Of a stretch of DNA of 64,000 nucleotides, positions 36,128 through 45,175 are shown piece by piece (positions within the stretch are counted from its first letter, which is position 1; each line of letters begins with the position of its first letter). Both the position numbers and the translations under genes were made by a program. The DNA comes from a bacterium (GTDB taxonomy: Bacteria; Desulfobacterota; Desulfobulbia; Desulfobulbales; Desulfobulbaceae): assembly GCA_030538155.1 (NCBI GenBank), contig JAUNUN010000010.1, forward strand, positions 1 to 64,000. Reading direction: 5' to 3'. The notes below the pieces were generated by a model. It worked only from the letters and a program-made list of their open reading frames with translations. It had not been told where the DNA came from and ran no database searches.

Positions 36128-38674
36128 ATGAGCAAAAAAACCACCTATCTTAAAGACTATAGCCCGCCTGCCTACCTGATATCCAAAACCGAACTGCGGC
36201 TGCAGCTTGACCCTGCAGCCGCCCGGGTTGAGGCCCGGCTGCACTGCCGGCGCAACCCTGCCTGTTCCGGCGCGCAGCAGCCGCTTATCTTGCATGGAGA
36301 ACAACTGGAACTCGAAGCCATACGCCTGAATGGCGCGCCCCTTGCGCCCGAAGCCTACAGCCTTGAACGCAATCTTCTGAGCATTACTTCCCCGCCCGAT
36401 TCTCCTTTTACTTTGGAAACGGTGGTGCGCATCAACCCAAGCGCCAATACCGAACTGGACGGTCTCTATCTTTCCGCAGGCAACTACTGCACCCAGTGCG
36501 AGGCCGAGGGTTTCCGCAAGATCACCTTTTATCCGGACCGACCCGATGTGATGAGCATCTTCACCACCACGGTGATCGGCGAGCGCGCAACCTGCCCGGT
36601 CTTGCTCTCAAACGGCAACCTAGTGGAACAGGGCGAGCTCGAGCTTGAAAATGGGCTCCACTTTGCCACCTGGCACGATCCTTTTCCCAAACCCAGCTAC
36701 CTCTTTGCCGTGGTGGCAGGCGATCTGGTGCGCATCAGCGACAGCTTCACCACCCAAAGCGGCCGCGATATTGGCCTGCATATCTATGTGGAGGAGCGCA
36801 ACCGGGATAAATGCGGCCATGCCATGCAGGCTCTGAAAAACTCTATGCGCTGGGACGAAGAACGTTTCGGCCGCGAATACGACCTGGACAGCTACATGAT
36901 CCTGGCCGTGGACGACTTCAACATGGGGGCCATGGAGAACAAGGGGCTGAACGTGTTCAACTCCAAATACGTGCTCGCCCTGCCGGAAACCGCCACCGAC
37001 ACCGACTATGAAGGCATTGAGGCGGTCATTGCCCACGAGTATTTCCACAACTGGACCGGCAACCGCATCACCTGCCGCGACTGGTTTCAACTGAGCCTCA
37101 AGGAAGGCCTGACCGTGTTCCGCGATCAGGAATTCACTGCGGATATGGGCTCACGGCCGGTTAAGCGCATCCACGACGTCAACATCATCCGCTCGCTGCA
37201 GTTCCGTGAGGATGCCGGGCCCATGGCGCATCCGGTGCGGCCCGCCTCCTATATGGAGATCAACAATTTCTACACCCTCACCGTGTACAACAAGGGCGCG
37301 GAAGTGATCCGCATGCTCCACACCCTTTTGGGCGAGGCGAATTTTCGCCGGGGCATGGATATCTATTTTGAACGCCATGACGGCCAGGCCGTTACCTGCG
37401 ACGATTTCATCGCTGCCATGGAAAGCGCCTCCGGGCTTGATCTCACCCGGTTCAAACGCTGGTACAGCCAGGCAGGCACGCCCGAACTTACGGTTGAGAG
37501 CCGCTACGACAGCGCCCAAAAATGCCTGCACCTGCGGCTGCGGCAAAGCTGCCCGGCCACACCGGATATGGTCGAGAAAGAGCCTTTCACCATGCCGCTT
37601 GCGCTCGGTCTTTTGGGCGCGGATGGCCGAGATTTGGAGTTTACCTGCAAGGATAGTCAGGGTGGCGATACGAACAGGATTCTGGTCTTGAGCGAGGCGG
37701 AACAGGATTTTATGCTGGAAGGTGTGAGCGAGCAGCCGGTGCTTTCCATCTTGCGTAACTTTTCCGCGCCGGTGAAGCTCAACCTGGCGCAGAGTGAACA
37801 GGAACTTACCCTGCGCATGGCCCATGACAGCGACCCCTTCAACCGCTGGGATGCCGGCCAGCAACTGGCCATGCAGGCCATTCTTGAACAGATCGCGCGC
37901 TATCAGCGCGGGAAAAGCATCATCCTGCCCGAGTCGCTGCTGCACGGCATGCAGGCACTTCTGGCAGATGAAGAGGCCGAGCACGCCTTCCTTGCCGTGG
38001 CCCTGACCCTGCCCACGGAAAACTGGATTGGCCAGCAGATCAACCCGCTCGATCCGGAGGCGGTTTTTGCCGTGCGCCGGCAGTTCCGCGCCCTTTTGGG
38101 GAACAAGCTGCGCCGGCCTTTGCTCAAGCGCTATCAGGCCCTGGCCGCAGACGGCCCTTATCGCTACACCCCTGCCGAGGCCGGGCGACGCGCCCTGCGC
38201 AACACCTGTCTGGCCTATTTGCTCAGCCCCGAGCTGAACTGCCCGCTGACTGCCGATCTCCTGCAACTTGGCGAGGCCCAGTACCGCCAGGCCAACAACA
38301 TGACCGACGCCATGGCCGCCTTAAGCGCCGTGGCCCATGCAGATCGCAGAGCAGGCGATGCCCTACTCGATAACTTCCTCGGCAAATGGCGGCATGATCC
38401 GCTGGTCATGGACAAATGGCTGACCATCCAGGCGTCCTGCCCCTTGCCCGGAACCCTGGCCCGGGTACGCGACCTCTTGGATCACCCGGTCTTTGCCATC
38501 ACCAATCCCAACAAGGTGCGGGCGCTCATCGCCGGCTTCTGCGCCCTTAATCAGCACCAGTTCCACAGTGCCGACGGTGCGGGCTACGCCTGTTTGGGTG
38601 AGCAGGCTCAACAGCATCAATCCGCAAATTGCCGCCCGCATGGCCGCACCCTTCAGTCAGTGGCGGCGCTATGA
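36128..38674 (+). CDS. pepN: Aminopeptidase N (M1 family), frameshifted near the 3' end
   Basis: A zinc aminopeptidase that trims N-terminal residues from peptides in the cytoplasm. The 848 residues in frame contain GAMENKGLNVF (about 267) and the zinc motif HEYFHNW beginning at H303, with the downstream KEGLTVF Glu. The C-terminal helical domain continues to FHSADGAGYACLGEQ. After that the frame is nonsense, while the expected ending (LNSINPQIAARM to KSLQER) is found in another frame up to 38783. Catalytic parts are intact, so activity may remain. No Shine-Dalgarno is evident. Confidence 0.9.
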   Translation: MSKKTTYLKDYSPPAYLISKTELRLQLDPAAARVEARLHCRRNPACSGAQQPLILHGEQLELEAIRLNGAPLAPEAYSLERNLLSITSPPDSPFTLETVVRINPSANTELDGLYLSAGNYCTQCEAEGFRKITFYPDRPDVMSIFTTTVIGERATCPVLLSNGNLVEQGELELENGLHFATWHDPFPKPSYLFAVVAGDLVRISDSFTTQSGRDIGLHIYVEERNRDKCGHAMQALKNSMRWDEERFGREYDLDSYMILAVDDFNMGAMENKGLNVFNSKYVLALPETATDTDYEGIEAVIAHEYFHNWTGNRITCRDWFQLSLKEGLTVFRDQEFTADMGSRPVKRIHDVNIIRSLQFREDAGPMAHPVRPASYMEINNFYTLTVYNKGAEVIRMLHTLLGEANFRRGMDIYFERHDGQAVTCDDFIAAMESASGLDLTRFKRWYSQAGTPELTVESRYDSAQKCLHLRLRQSCPATPDMVEKEPFTMPLALGLLGADGRDLEFTCKDSQGGDTNRILVLSEAEQDFMLEGVSEQPVLSILRNFSAPVKLNLAQSEQELTLRMAHDSDPFNRWDAGQQLAMQAILEQIARYQRGKSIILPESLLHGMQALLADEEAEHAFLAVALTLPTENWIGQQINPLDPEAVFAVRRQFRALLGNKLRRPLLKRYQALAADGPYRYTPAEAGRRALRNTCLAYLLSPELNCPLTADLLQLGEAQYRQANNMTDAMAALSAVAHADRRAGDALLDNFLGKWRHDPLVMDKWLTIQASCPLPGTLARVRDLLDHPVFAITNPNKVRALIAGFCALNQHQFHSADGAGYACLGEQAQQHQSANCRPHGRTLQSVAAL

Positions 38675-38783
38675 CGAAAAACGTCAAAAACTGATGCAAG
38701 AGCAGCTCAACACCCTGTTACAGCAGCCGGCGCTTTCAGATGACCTCAAGGAACTTGTGGAAAAATCCCTGCAGGAGCGGTAA
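38606..38783 (+). pseudogene. Out-of-frame C-terminal end of PepN
   Basis: The frame shifted by one reads RLNSINPQIAARMAAPFSQ, then WRRYDEKRQKLMQEQL, and ends KSLQER. This matches the expected final helices of aminopeptidase N. From the recalled E. coli protein about nine residues should separate the Gly-Tyr from Leu-Asn, but only 19 bases do. That suggests an 8-base loss rather than a homopolymer slip. Approximate boundaries. Confidence 0.75.
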
Positions 38784-38854
38784 GCTTCATAATATCTATA
38801 TATATTAAGCATAAGTAAAATTTATATTCGAACCAGAAACAATACAGGTATCCT

Positions 38855-40030
38855 ATGAATTGTATTTTCCTTTCACCTCATTTTCCGCCCCAATACCATC
38901 GCTTTTGCCAGCAGCTCAGGGTTGCCGGCGCCAATGCGCTGGGTATTGGCGATGCCCCCTACGGCGAACTGAACCCGACGGTGCGCGCCTCGCTGACCGA
39001 GTACTACCGAGTAGACCGCATGGCCGATTACGACGAACTGGTGCGGGCCTGCGGCTACTTTACGCACAAGTACGGCAAAATAGACCGCATCGACAGCTTA
39101 AACGAATTTTGGCTCTCCACCGAGGCCCGGCTACGCGATGACTTCAACATCTACGGCCTGCGTCAGAAGAACATAGCCGCAGTGCGCCACAAGTCGGAGA
39201 TGAAAAAAAAATTCGAGGAGGCAGGTGTGCCCGTGGCCACCGGCCGGGTGGTGGAATCGCTGACTGATGCACGCAGGCTGATCAAGCAGATCGGCTACCC
39301 GGTGGTGGCCAAGCCCGATGCGGGCGTGGGCGCGCTCCACACCTACCGTCTCGATAGCGATGACGATCTGCAGCGTTTTTTTGAACGCAAACCGGAAGTG
39401 GACTACATCATCGAGGGCTTTGTCAACGGAACCATTTATTCCTTCGACGGCCTTACCGACCGTAACGGCAAGCCCATCTTCCTCACCTCCCATGTCTTCA
39501 GCCAGGGCATCATGGAGACCGTGAACGATGGCCGCCATCTCTCCTACTACTCCCTGCGCCGCATCCCCATGGGCCTGCAAAAAGCGGGCAACCGCTGCCT
39601 GGAGGTGTTCGACATCCGCGAGCGCTTCTTCCACATCGAGTTCTTCCACACCGGCAAAAACGAATTCACGGCCCTGGAGGTAAACATGCGGCCGCCCGGC
39701 GGCTTTACCACCGACATGTTCAACTACGCCTGCGATATCGACATCTACCAGATCTGGGCGGAGCTCTTGGCCAAGGGCGAAAACAAGGTCAACTTTGAAC
39801 GCAAGTACCTGTGCTGTTATGCCAGCCGCAAGGAAAATATTCCGTACCTGCACAGTCACGAGGAAATTATTGAACAGTACGGTGCAGATATCTGCCAGGT
39901 TGATCAGGTGCCGGGCGTCTTTGCCAGCGCCCTGGGCGAGTTGGGCTATATCTTCCGCACGGAAAAAATGGACCGTTTGCAGGAAATCGTCCGCTTTATC
40001 CACCAAGTAGACAAGGACAAGGAGCTATGA
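38855..40030 (+). CDS. ATP-grasp ligase of unknown substrate
   Basis: The 391-residue protein has an ATP-grasp fold: a preATP domain (1-100), GYPVVAKPDAGVGALHTYRL (ATP-binding Lys) near 155, DYIIEGFVNGTIYSFDGL, and FTALEVNMRPPGGFTTDMFN, with the metal-binding E-x-N near 275. Such enzymes join a carboxylate to an amine or thiol by an acyl-phosphate. The stop overlaps the next start (ATGA), so it is translationally coupled to an esterase-like gene. The product is unknown; a peptide-like small molecule or a modified metabolite is possible. Confidence 0.8.
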   Translation: MNCIFLSPHFPPQYHRFCQQLRVAGANALGIGDAPYGELNPTVRASLTEYYRVDRMADYDELVRACGYFTHKYGKIDRIDSLNEFWLSTEARLRDDFNIYGLRQKNIAAVRHKSEMKKKFEEAGVPVATGRVVESLTDARRLIKQIGYPVVAKPDAGVGALHTYRLDSDDDLQRFFERKPEVDYIIEGFVNGTIYSFDGLTDRNGKPIFLTSHVFSQGIMETVNDGRHLSYYSLRRIPMGLQKAGNRCLEVFDIRERFFHIEFFHTGKNEFTALEVNMRPPGGFTTDMFNYACDIDIYQIWAELLAKGENKVNFERKYLCCYASRKENIPYLHSHEEIIEQYGADICQVDQVPGVFASALGELGYIFRTEKMDRLQEIVRFIHQVDKDKEL

Positions 40031-40785
40031 TGCAGGTCGAAGATCATCTCTGGTACAGCCCCAGCCTCTCCCAGAACATGCCCCTCAGGGTGTATGGTCA
40101 CTGGGGTGAGCCTATCCTGGTATTTCCCTGTTCCCTGGGACGCTACTTCGATTACGAAGGCATGGGCATGATCGAAGCCATCAGCCCCTATATCGAGGCA
40201 GGCATAGTCAAGTTGTACTGTGTGGAAAGCGTGGATGCCGAAACCTGGTACAACTTTAACGCGCTACCGGCCGAGCGCGACCGCCGCTACCAGGAGTATG
40301 ACAGCTATATCGTCAACGAGGTGGTACCCTTTATCCGCAACCACTGCCGGCAGCCGGAAGTACGCATCATGACCAATGGCTGCAGTATGGGCGCGTACCA
40401 TGCGGTCAACATGTTTTTGAAACATCCGGACTGCTTTGCCGGCTGCATTGCCCTAAGCGGGCTCTACCGGCTTGATCGCAGGGAATTCGGCCTGCAGGCG
40501 GATAATGCCTCCCAAGTGTATTTCAACTCGCCGGTGCACTACCTGGCCGGCATGGACAACCCCTGGTTTCTGGACTGGTACCGCAAGGGCCGCATCGTCA
40601 TCTGTGTGGGCCAGGGTGCCTGGGAAGAAGAAACGCAGGAAGATACCCGCAGCCTGGAGCATATCTTCCGGGACAAGCATATCCCCGCTTGGATTGATTT
40701 CTGGGGCCATGATGTGGACCATGACTGGCCCTGGTGGTACCAGCAGATGCGGTATTTTCTGGCCAACCTGTATCGGGAACCCTGA
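40027..40785 (+). CDS. Esterase-like alpha/beta hydrolase coupled to the ATP-grasp ligase
   Basis: The 252-residue protein resembles the COG4947-type esterases. A nucleophile elbow NGCSMGAYHAVN has S120, an oxyanion region lies near ILVFPCSLGRYFD, and a likely catalytic His lies in FWGHDVDHDWPWW near residue 230. No signal peptide is seen. It starts inside the stop of the ATP-grasp gene. Pairing of a bond-forming ligase with a hydrolase suggests shared metabolism of one compound; what that is cannot be read from the sequence. Confidence 0.75.
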   Translation: MMQVEDHLWYSPSLSQNMPLRVYGHWGEPILVFPCSLGRYFDYEGMGMIEAISPYIEAGIVKLYCVESVDAETWYNFNALPAERDRRYQEYDSYIVNEVVPFIRNHCRQPEVRIMTNGCSMGAYHAVNMFLKHPDCFAGCIALSGLYRLDRREFGLQADNASQVYFNSPVHYLAGMDNPWFLDWYRKGRIVICVGQGAWEEETQEDTRSLEHIFRDKHIPAWIDFWGHDVDHDWPWWYQQMRYFLANLYREP

Positions 40786-40855
40786 TTCCGCTTCGCCCTG
40801 CTGCGCCATGCAGCAAGGTTGCAGGGCCGCAGGACAAAACAAAACCGTACGAAAC

Positions 40856-42052
40856 CTACCGGTCTGCTCGGTCAACGACAGCAGTCGCTTGGCCCATCAC
40901 CTCAGCCAGTACCTTGACTGTCAACTCCATATTGTTTTGACCGAGACCTGGGTGAAGCAGGAACATGAGACTTGTTTCACCCAATTCCTTGGCGATTGGC
41001 AGCCTTGCCCGAGGACGCCAGCCGGTGTGCTCAAAGGCCTTTTCCAGATACACTTCTGAACAGGAACCCGTATAACAGGGAACTCCCCGCCGGTTGATTT
41101 CCTCCACAATGCGGTCACGGTTCCAGCCCGGCAGAAGCAGCTCCGGCTCGATAAAGACATAGCCCTTGTAGGCCGCGTGCTCGCAGCCTTCCGGAATAAG
41201 CGGCACGCGCAGGCCAGGAAGCTGTCTCGCAGCCTGCCACAGTACATTCAAATTGTGCAGGCGTTCAGCATGCCAGGATTCCATCCGGCGGAGTTGAATG
41301 CGCCCTATGGCGGCCTGGATCTCGGTCATGCGCCAATTGGTGCCGAAGCTCTCGTGCAGCCAGCGAAAACCGGGGGCATGTTCGCGCTCGTACACCGCCT
41401 CCCAGCTTTTGCCGTGATCCTTATAGGCCCACATCCGCGCCCACAGGCTGCGGTCGTTCGTCGTCACCATGCCGCCCTCGCCGCCAGTGGTCATAATTTT
41501 ATCCTGACAAAAAGACCAGGCTCCGACGTGGCCGATGGCGCCAACCGGCCTCCCTTTGTACATTGCGCCATGGGCCTGGGCACAATCTTCTATGACGAAA
41601 AGGCCATGTGCATCGGCAAGGGCCATGATAGCATCCATATCACAGGGCCAGCCGGCAAGATGGACGCACACAATAGCCCTGGTACGCGAGCTGAGCACCC
41701 GGCTAATGGTTTCGGCGGTAATATTTTGGGAGTCCCGATCCACATCGGCAAAGACCGGTACTGCACCGCAGTTGACAATACTGGAGGCCGAGGCGAGAAA
41801 GGTTCTGGGCGTGACCACCACCTCATGACCAGGGCCAATACCTAGGCTATGCAAAGCCAGATCCAGGGCAACCGTGCCGTTGGTCAGAGCCACTGCGTAG
41901 CTGGTCTTTGCCCAAGCGGCAAACTCCTCTTCAAAGACGCGGCATTCTTGGCCCGTCCAATAGTTGACCCTGTTGGAAAGCAGCACTCTGCTGACCGCAT
42001 CTGCTTCTTCTTGGGTGTAATTGGGCCAGGGAGCAAAAGGTGTATTCAGCAT
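40856..42052 (-). CDS. DegT/DnrJ/EryC1/StrS-family sugar aminotransferase
   Basis: A PLP enzyme that installs an amino group on a keto-nucleotide sugar. The 398-residue protein has TNGTVALDLALHSLGI, EDCAQAHGAMYKG, the PLP lysine in FCQDKIMTTGGEGG (K185) and NWRMTEIQAAIG. It resembles PglE-like or WbpE-like enzymes. With the PglF-type dehydratase at 51835 and the PglD-like acetyltransferase at 42794 it could complete a UDP-diacetylbacillosamine route. The exact sugar is inference. It is the last gene of the polysaccharide cluster. Confidence 0.88.
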   Translation of the reverse strand: MLNTPFAPWPNYTQEEADAVSRVLLSNRVNYWTGQECRVFEEEFAAWAKTSYAVALTNGTVALDLALHSLGIGPGHEVVVTPRTFLASASSIVNCGAVPVFADVDRDSQNITAETISRVLSSRTRAIVCVHLAGWPCDMDAIMALADAHGLFVIEDCAQAHGAMYKGRPVGAIGHVGAWSFCQDKIMTTGGEGGMVTTNDRSLWARMWAYKDHGKSWEAVYEREHAPGFRWLHESFGTNWRMTEIQAAIGRIQLRRMESWHAERLHNLNVLWQAARQLPGLRVPLIPEGCEHAAYKGYVFIEPELLLPGWNRDRIVEEINRRGVPCYTGSCSEVYLEKAFEHTGWRPRARLPIAKELGETSLMFLLHPGLGQNNMELTVKVLAEVMGQATAVVDRADR

Positions 42053-42070
42053 GGTTCACCACAGCATGGA

Positions 42071-42748
42071 TTAAACATCAAAAAGCAAGGCCTGGCGCAG
42101 TCTGTGCAGATATTTATTGGGCGGTGCGTTTTTTGCCGGAACATCACCCCGAATGGAATAGGCCACCCACTCACCCAGGCTGCCCCATAACTCCACCATC
42201 TCATTGTACACAATTTTGGCATCACGTTTTGAACGCGGCGGGAAAACAGAATCCTTCGCTTTGCTGGACCGTACCGGATATCTGTAGACGGTTACATCCT
42301 GCCCAAACAGCAGGGCCTTCATTAAAAAATACGAGCGCGGCATGTGGTAGTCGGACGTGACTAAAATCAGGGAACGGATACCGTGGGAACGCAACAGCCG
42401 GCTGGTAAAAAGGGCATTTTCAAAAGTTGTGCGGGCCTGATCCTCTCTTATCACTGCTTGTACCACTGCTGGGGGCTGAGATCGCAGAGAATGCCGCGGC
42501 GTGGGGCTCAAAATTAAACGGGAAGCATAGCCTGTGTTCAAGAGATCAATGCCCGCTTCGACTCGGTGAGCATCGCCGAGAAAGACCACGATTGCTCCGG
42601 ATCTTTCCGGCACGGGCTCCACACGCAAGAGAATGAAGCTGAAAAATACCGCCTCAGCTATCACCAGGCCGGTACACAGCAACACGAGGGCTAGGATTAT
42701 ACGGCGGATGACAATCAGAAGAGGCCTCAAAACTTGGCTGTGGGTCAA
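42071..42748 (-). CDS. YdcF/ElyC-like DUF218 membrane protein
   Basis: The 225-residue protein has one N-terminal membrane segment (about 10-36), then a DUF218 domain: GAIVVFLGDAHRVEAGIDLL, RLILSP, and the middle ENALFTSRLLRSHGIRSLILVTSDYHMPRSYFLM. Related ElyC and SanA proteins act in envelope integrity. It faces the periplasm after the anchor. It sits 18 bases upstream of the aminotransferase gene. Its role in the polysaccharide pathway is unknown. Confidence 0.85.
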   Translation of the reverse strand: MTHSQVLRPLLIVIRRIILALVLLCTGLVIAEAVFFSFILLRVEPVPERSGAIVVFLGDAHRVEAGIDLLNTGYASRLILSPTPRHSLRSQPPAVVQAVIREDQARTTFENALFTSRLLRSHGIRSLILVTSDYHMPRSYFLMKALLFGQDVTVYRYPVRSSKAKDSVFPPRSKRDAKIVYNEMVELWGSLGEWVAYSIRGDVPAKNAPPNKYLHRLRQALLFDV

Positions 42749-42793
42749 TGAACCCGGAATTCGATGCGTGAAACAAGTAGCTCAGCTTTTTTG

Positions 42794-43456
42794 TTAACCT
42801 TTCTGCAGAAGCCGGGCCGGATTGCCGATAACCGTTGTTCCCGCGGGAACATCTTTGGTAACCACGGCTCCCATGCCCACCACGGCATGATGGCCGATAA
42901 CAAGCGGCCTGCCGGGGTTGCCCTGCTTGATGATTGCCCCTGTGCCGATATAGGCATGGTCTTCAATCACGATGTTGCCGTTGCAGTGCACACCAGGCGC
43001 AAAGGTAACATAGTCGCCGATGATGCAGTCGTGTTCCACATAACTGTACAAATTGGCATGAAAATAGCGACCAATTTGAATGTTGGATGTCAAAGTAACA
43101 AAAGGGCAGAGCAGCGCCCCTTGGCCAATTTGTACTTCATCCATAACAACCACATTGGCGGCCTGTACCGTCCACGGCAGGATGCCGTCTTGGCTGCATT
43201 GCTGCGCCAGTTTTTCGCGGACCGCACTGTTGGCAATGGCCAGGGCAACGTGGCGTTCTGTGGCTGGGCAGGCCAAAATTTCTGCATAGCGCACAATGCG
43301 CTGACCATTAACCTGTCCTGCTTGCGGCTGATCATCGATAAAAACAAGCAGCTCGCTGGATATGCCCAAGCATTGCAACTGCTCTCTGGCAAGCGGCATG
43401 ATGCCGCGGCCACAACCGCCGGCACCATAAATTCCGTATATTGCCTTCTCAACCAT
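42794..43456 (-). CDS. PglD/NeuD-like sugar N-acetyltransferase
   Basis: A left-handed beta-helix acyltransferase. The 220-residue protein has the N-terminal Rossmann-like GIYGAGGCGRGIMPLA typical of the PglD/NeuD group. Hexapeptide repeats follow (QIGQGALLCPFVTLTSNIQI, YVEHDCIIGDYVTFAPG), then IGHHAVVGMGAVVTKDVP and GNPARLL. The likely reaction is acetyl-CoA-dependent acetylation of an amino sugar nucleotide. It overlaps the sugar transferase gene by 8 bases, a strong hint of a common pathway. Confidence 0.9.
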   Translation of the reverse strand: MVEKAIYGIYGAGGCGRGIMPLAREQLQCLGISSELLVFIDDQPQAGQVNGQRIVRYAEILACPATERHVALAIANSAVREKLAQQCSQDGILPWTVQAANVVVMDEVQIGQGALLCPFVTLTSNIQIGRYFHANLYSYVEHDCIIGDYVTFAPGVHCNGNIVIEDHAYIGTGAIIKQGNPGRPLVIGHHAVVGMGAVVTKDVPAGTTVIGNPARLLQKG

Positions 43457-44063
43457 TGTCTACTCGCGAGCCGGTAAAGCGGGGCATGGTTGCCTCTCCT
43501 TGAGCGCTGATGCCTTCACGCAGCAGCACTTTTTTTATGGTGAGTCCAATTATCTTTACATCCAGCCACAATGACCGGTGTTCTACATACCACAGATCCA
43601 GCTCAAATTTCTCTTCCCAACTGAGCGCATTGCGCCCGTTTATCTGGGCCCAGCCTGTTATACCGGGTTTGACTTCATGCCGGCGTGCCTGTTCCGTAGA
43701 ATACAAGGGTAAATATTCCATCAACAAAGGTCGCGGGCCAACCAGGCTCATCTCGCCCTTAAGTACATTCCACAACTCCGGCAGTTCATCAAGGCTGGTA
43801 GAGCGCAGCCAGCGGCCAAAGCTGGTCAGGCGTTCCGCATCGGGCAGGGGTTTGCCCTGGGCATCAAAGGCATCACGCATGGTGCGAAATTTTATTAACT
43901 GAAACGGACGCCCATGCAAACCAGGGCGGGTTTGGCGGAAGAAAATAGGTGAGCCGAATTGGTGACGGATCATACAAATGACTGCAATACAAACCGGCGT
44001 AAGCAGCAAGAGCCCTGCACAGGCAAAGGCAATGTCCACAATGCGCTTTCCCATCAAATCCAC
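43449..44063 (-). CDS. PglC-like phosphoglycosyl transferase
   Basis: Starts glycan assembly by moving a sugar phosphate from a UDP-sugar to undecaprenyl phosphate. The 204-residue protein is a monotopic phosphoglycosyl transferase: a re-entrant hydrophobic N terminus (8-31), PIFFRQTRPGLHGRPFQLIK, TSLDELPELWNVLKGEMSLV, GPRPLL and KPGITGWAQINGRN. Size fits PglC and small WbaP-type catalytic domains. It overlaps pglD-like and the following glycosyltransferase. The donor is probably UDP-diNAcBac by context. Confidence 0.92.
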   Translation of the reverse strand: MDLMGKRIVDIAFACAGLLLLTPVCIAVICMIRHQFGSPIFFRQTRPGLHGRPFQLIKFRTMRDAFDAQGKPLPDAERLTSFGRWLRSTSLDELPELWNVLKGEMSLVGPRPLLMEYLPLYSTEQARRHEVKPGITGWAQINGRNALSWEEKFELDLWYVEHRSLWLDVKIIGLTIKKVLLREGISAQGEATMPRFTGSRVDNG

Positions 44064-45166
44064 ATCTCTCGCAACATTATCGCGTTCACCTTATGCACAT
44101 CGTATTTTTCTTCAGCCATAACACGGGAGTGCATTCCCATTCCCTCGACAAGGGTCGGGTCGTCTATAAAGCGCTGCATAGCCGCTTCAAGGGCGTCAAC
44201 AGATCGCACCGGCACTAAAAAACCATTTTTACCATCTATAACCGTTTCGCGACAACCAGGTGCATCGGTTGTGATGATAGCCCTACCCATAGCCATGGCT
44301 TCAAGCACCGTTCGCGGGGTACCTTCCCGGTAACTAGGCAATACATAGACAGAGCAGGGAGCTAATACCGGTCGCACATCGGTCAGACGACCATGAAATA
44401 TAATGGTGCCGGCCTTTACCCACTCATCCAACTCATGTCGCTGTATTGCGTCCGGATTTTCATCCAGCCATCCGACAAGATGAAACTCAACCTCAGAATG
44501 ACGGAGACGGATTCGTCGGGCCGCCTCGGCATACTCACGAATCCCCTTGTCGCCGAGCAAACGCGCAATAAGAAGAAATTGTTCCCCTGCCGGCAAAGGG
44601 ACGACCGTATAAAAAGTGAGATCGATACCTGAGCCATTGACGACGCGGGAAAAGACCTCGTCAGGAATAAGCCCTAACTTCCGAAACAAAGCTTCATCAT
44701 CAGGATTCTGGAAAAAAACTTTGTGAGCGCATCTCAATGCCAGCGAGTACAGGCACTGAACCAAAGCCTGAAAAAACCTGCGCGTCTTTTCTCCCTGAAA
44801 GGCATAGCCAAGGCCTGTAATCAGGGCAAATCTTCCAGGTACGCAGGCAAAACGGGCGGCAAGCATACCGTATACAACAGGTTTGATGGTATAGGCCAGC
44901 ACCCGTTGCGGACGTATCCGGCGCATGAGCCGAATAAGATGGAGAAAAAAACGCAGATCGGCAATTGGGTTCATGCCGGTCCGTTGCAGAGGCACTTCGT
45001 GTACCTGCACTCCCTTTGCTTCAAGCTTACTACGAATAGGACTAGAAGAAGGGAGTGCAGGAGCGGCAACATGAACTCTTTGGCCAGCCGCGATCAATGC
45101 CTCGATCAAATGGCCTCGAAAATGAAGGAGCGAATCCGGAAAACTAGCGATCAGAAGGAATCGCAC
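44054..45166 (-). CDS. Glycosyltransferase family 4
   Basis: The 370-residue protein has a GT-B fold: an N-terminal Rossmann half, then PAGEQFLLIARLLGDKGIREY, and IIFHGRLTDVRPVLAPCSVYVLPSYREGTPRTVLEAMAMGRAIITT with the E-x7-E-like motif. This is a PglA/WcaL-type retaining glycosyltransferase acting at the cytoplasmic membrane. It overlaps the phosphoglycosyl transferase by 10 bases. It likely adds the second sugar to the lipid-linked glycan. Confidence 0.88.
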   Translation of the reverse strand: MRFLLIASFPDSLLHFRGHLIEALIAAGQRVHVAAPALPSSSPIRSKLEAKGVQVHEVPLQRTGMNPIADLRFFLHLIRLMRRIRPQRVLAYTIKPVVYGMLAARFACVPGRFALITGLGYAFQGEKTRRFFQALVQCLYSLALRCAHKVFFQNPDDEALFRKLGLIPDEVFSRVVNGSGIDLTFYTVVPLPAGEQFLLIARLLGDKGIREYAEAARRIRLRHSEVEFHLVGWLDENPDAIQRHELDEWVKAGTIIFHGRLTDVRPVLAPCSVYVLPSYREGTPRTVLEAMAMGRAIITTDAPGCRETVIDGKNGFLVPVRSVDALEAAMQRFIDDPTLVEGMGMHSRVMAEEKYDVHKVNAIMLREMWI

Positions 45167-45175
45167 ACTACTGCC

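Noticed and set aside
37151-38266. 371-codon open frame on the minus strand inside pepN
   Set aside because: It is a shadow of the aminopeptidase coding strand; pepN motifs are unambiguous.
40799-40845. Possible terminator between the esterase and aminotransferase genes
   Set aside because: A short GCTGC/GCAGC stem and surrounding GCCCTGC/GCAGGGC words are visible but without a U-tract or a clean single hairpin.
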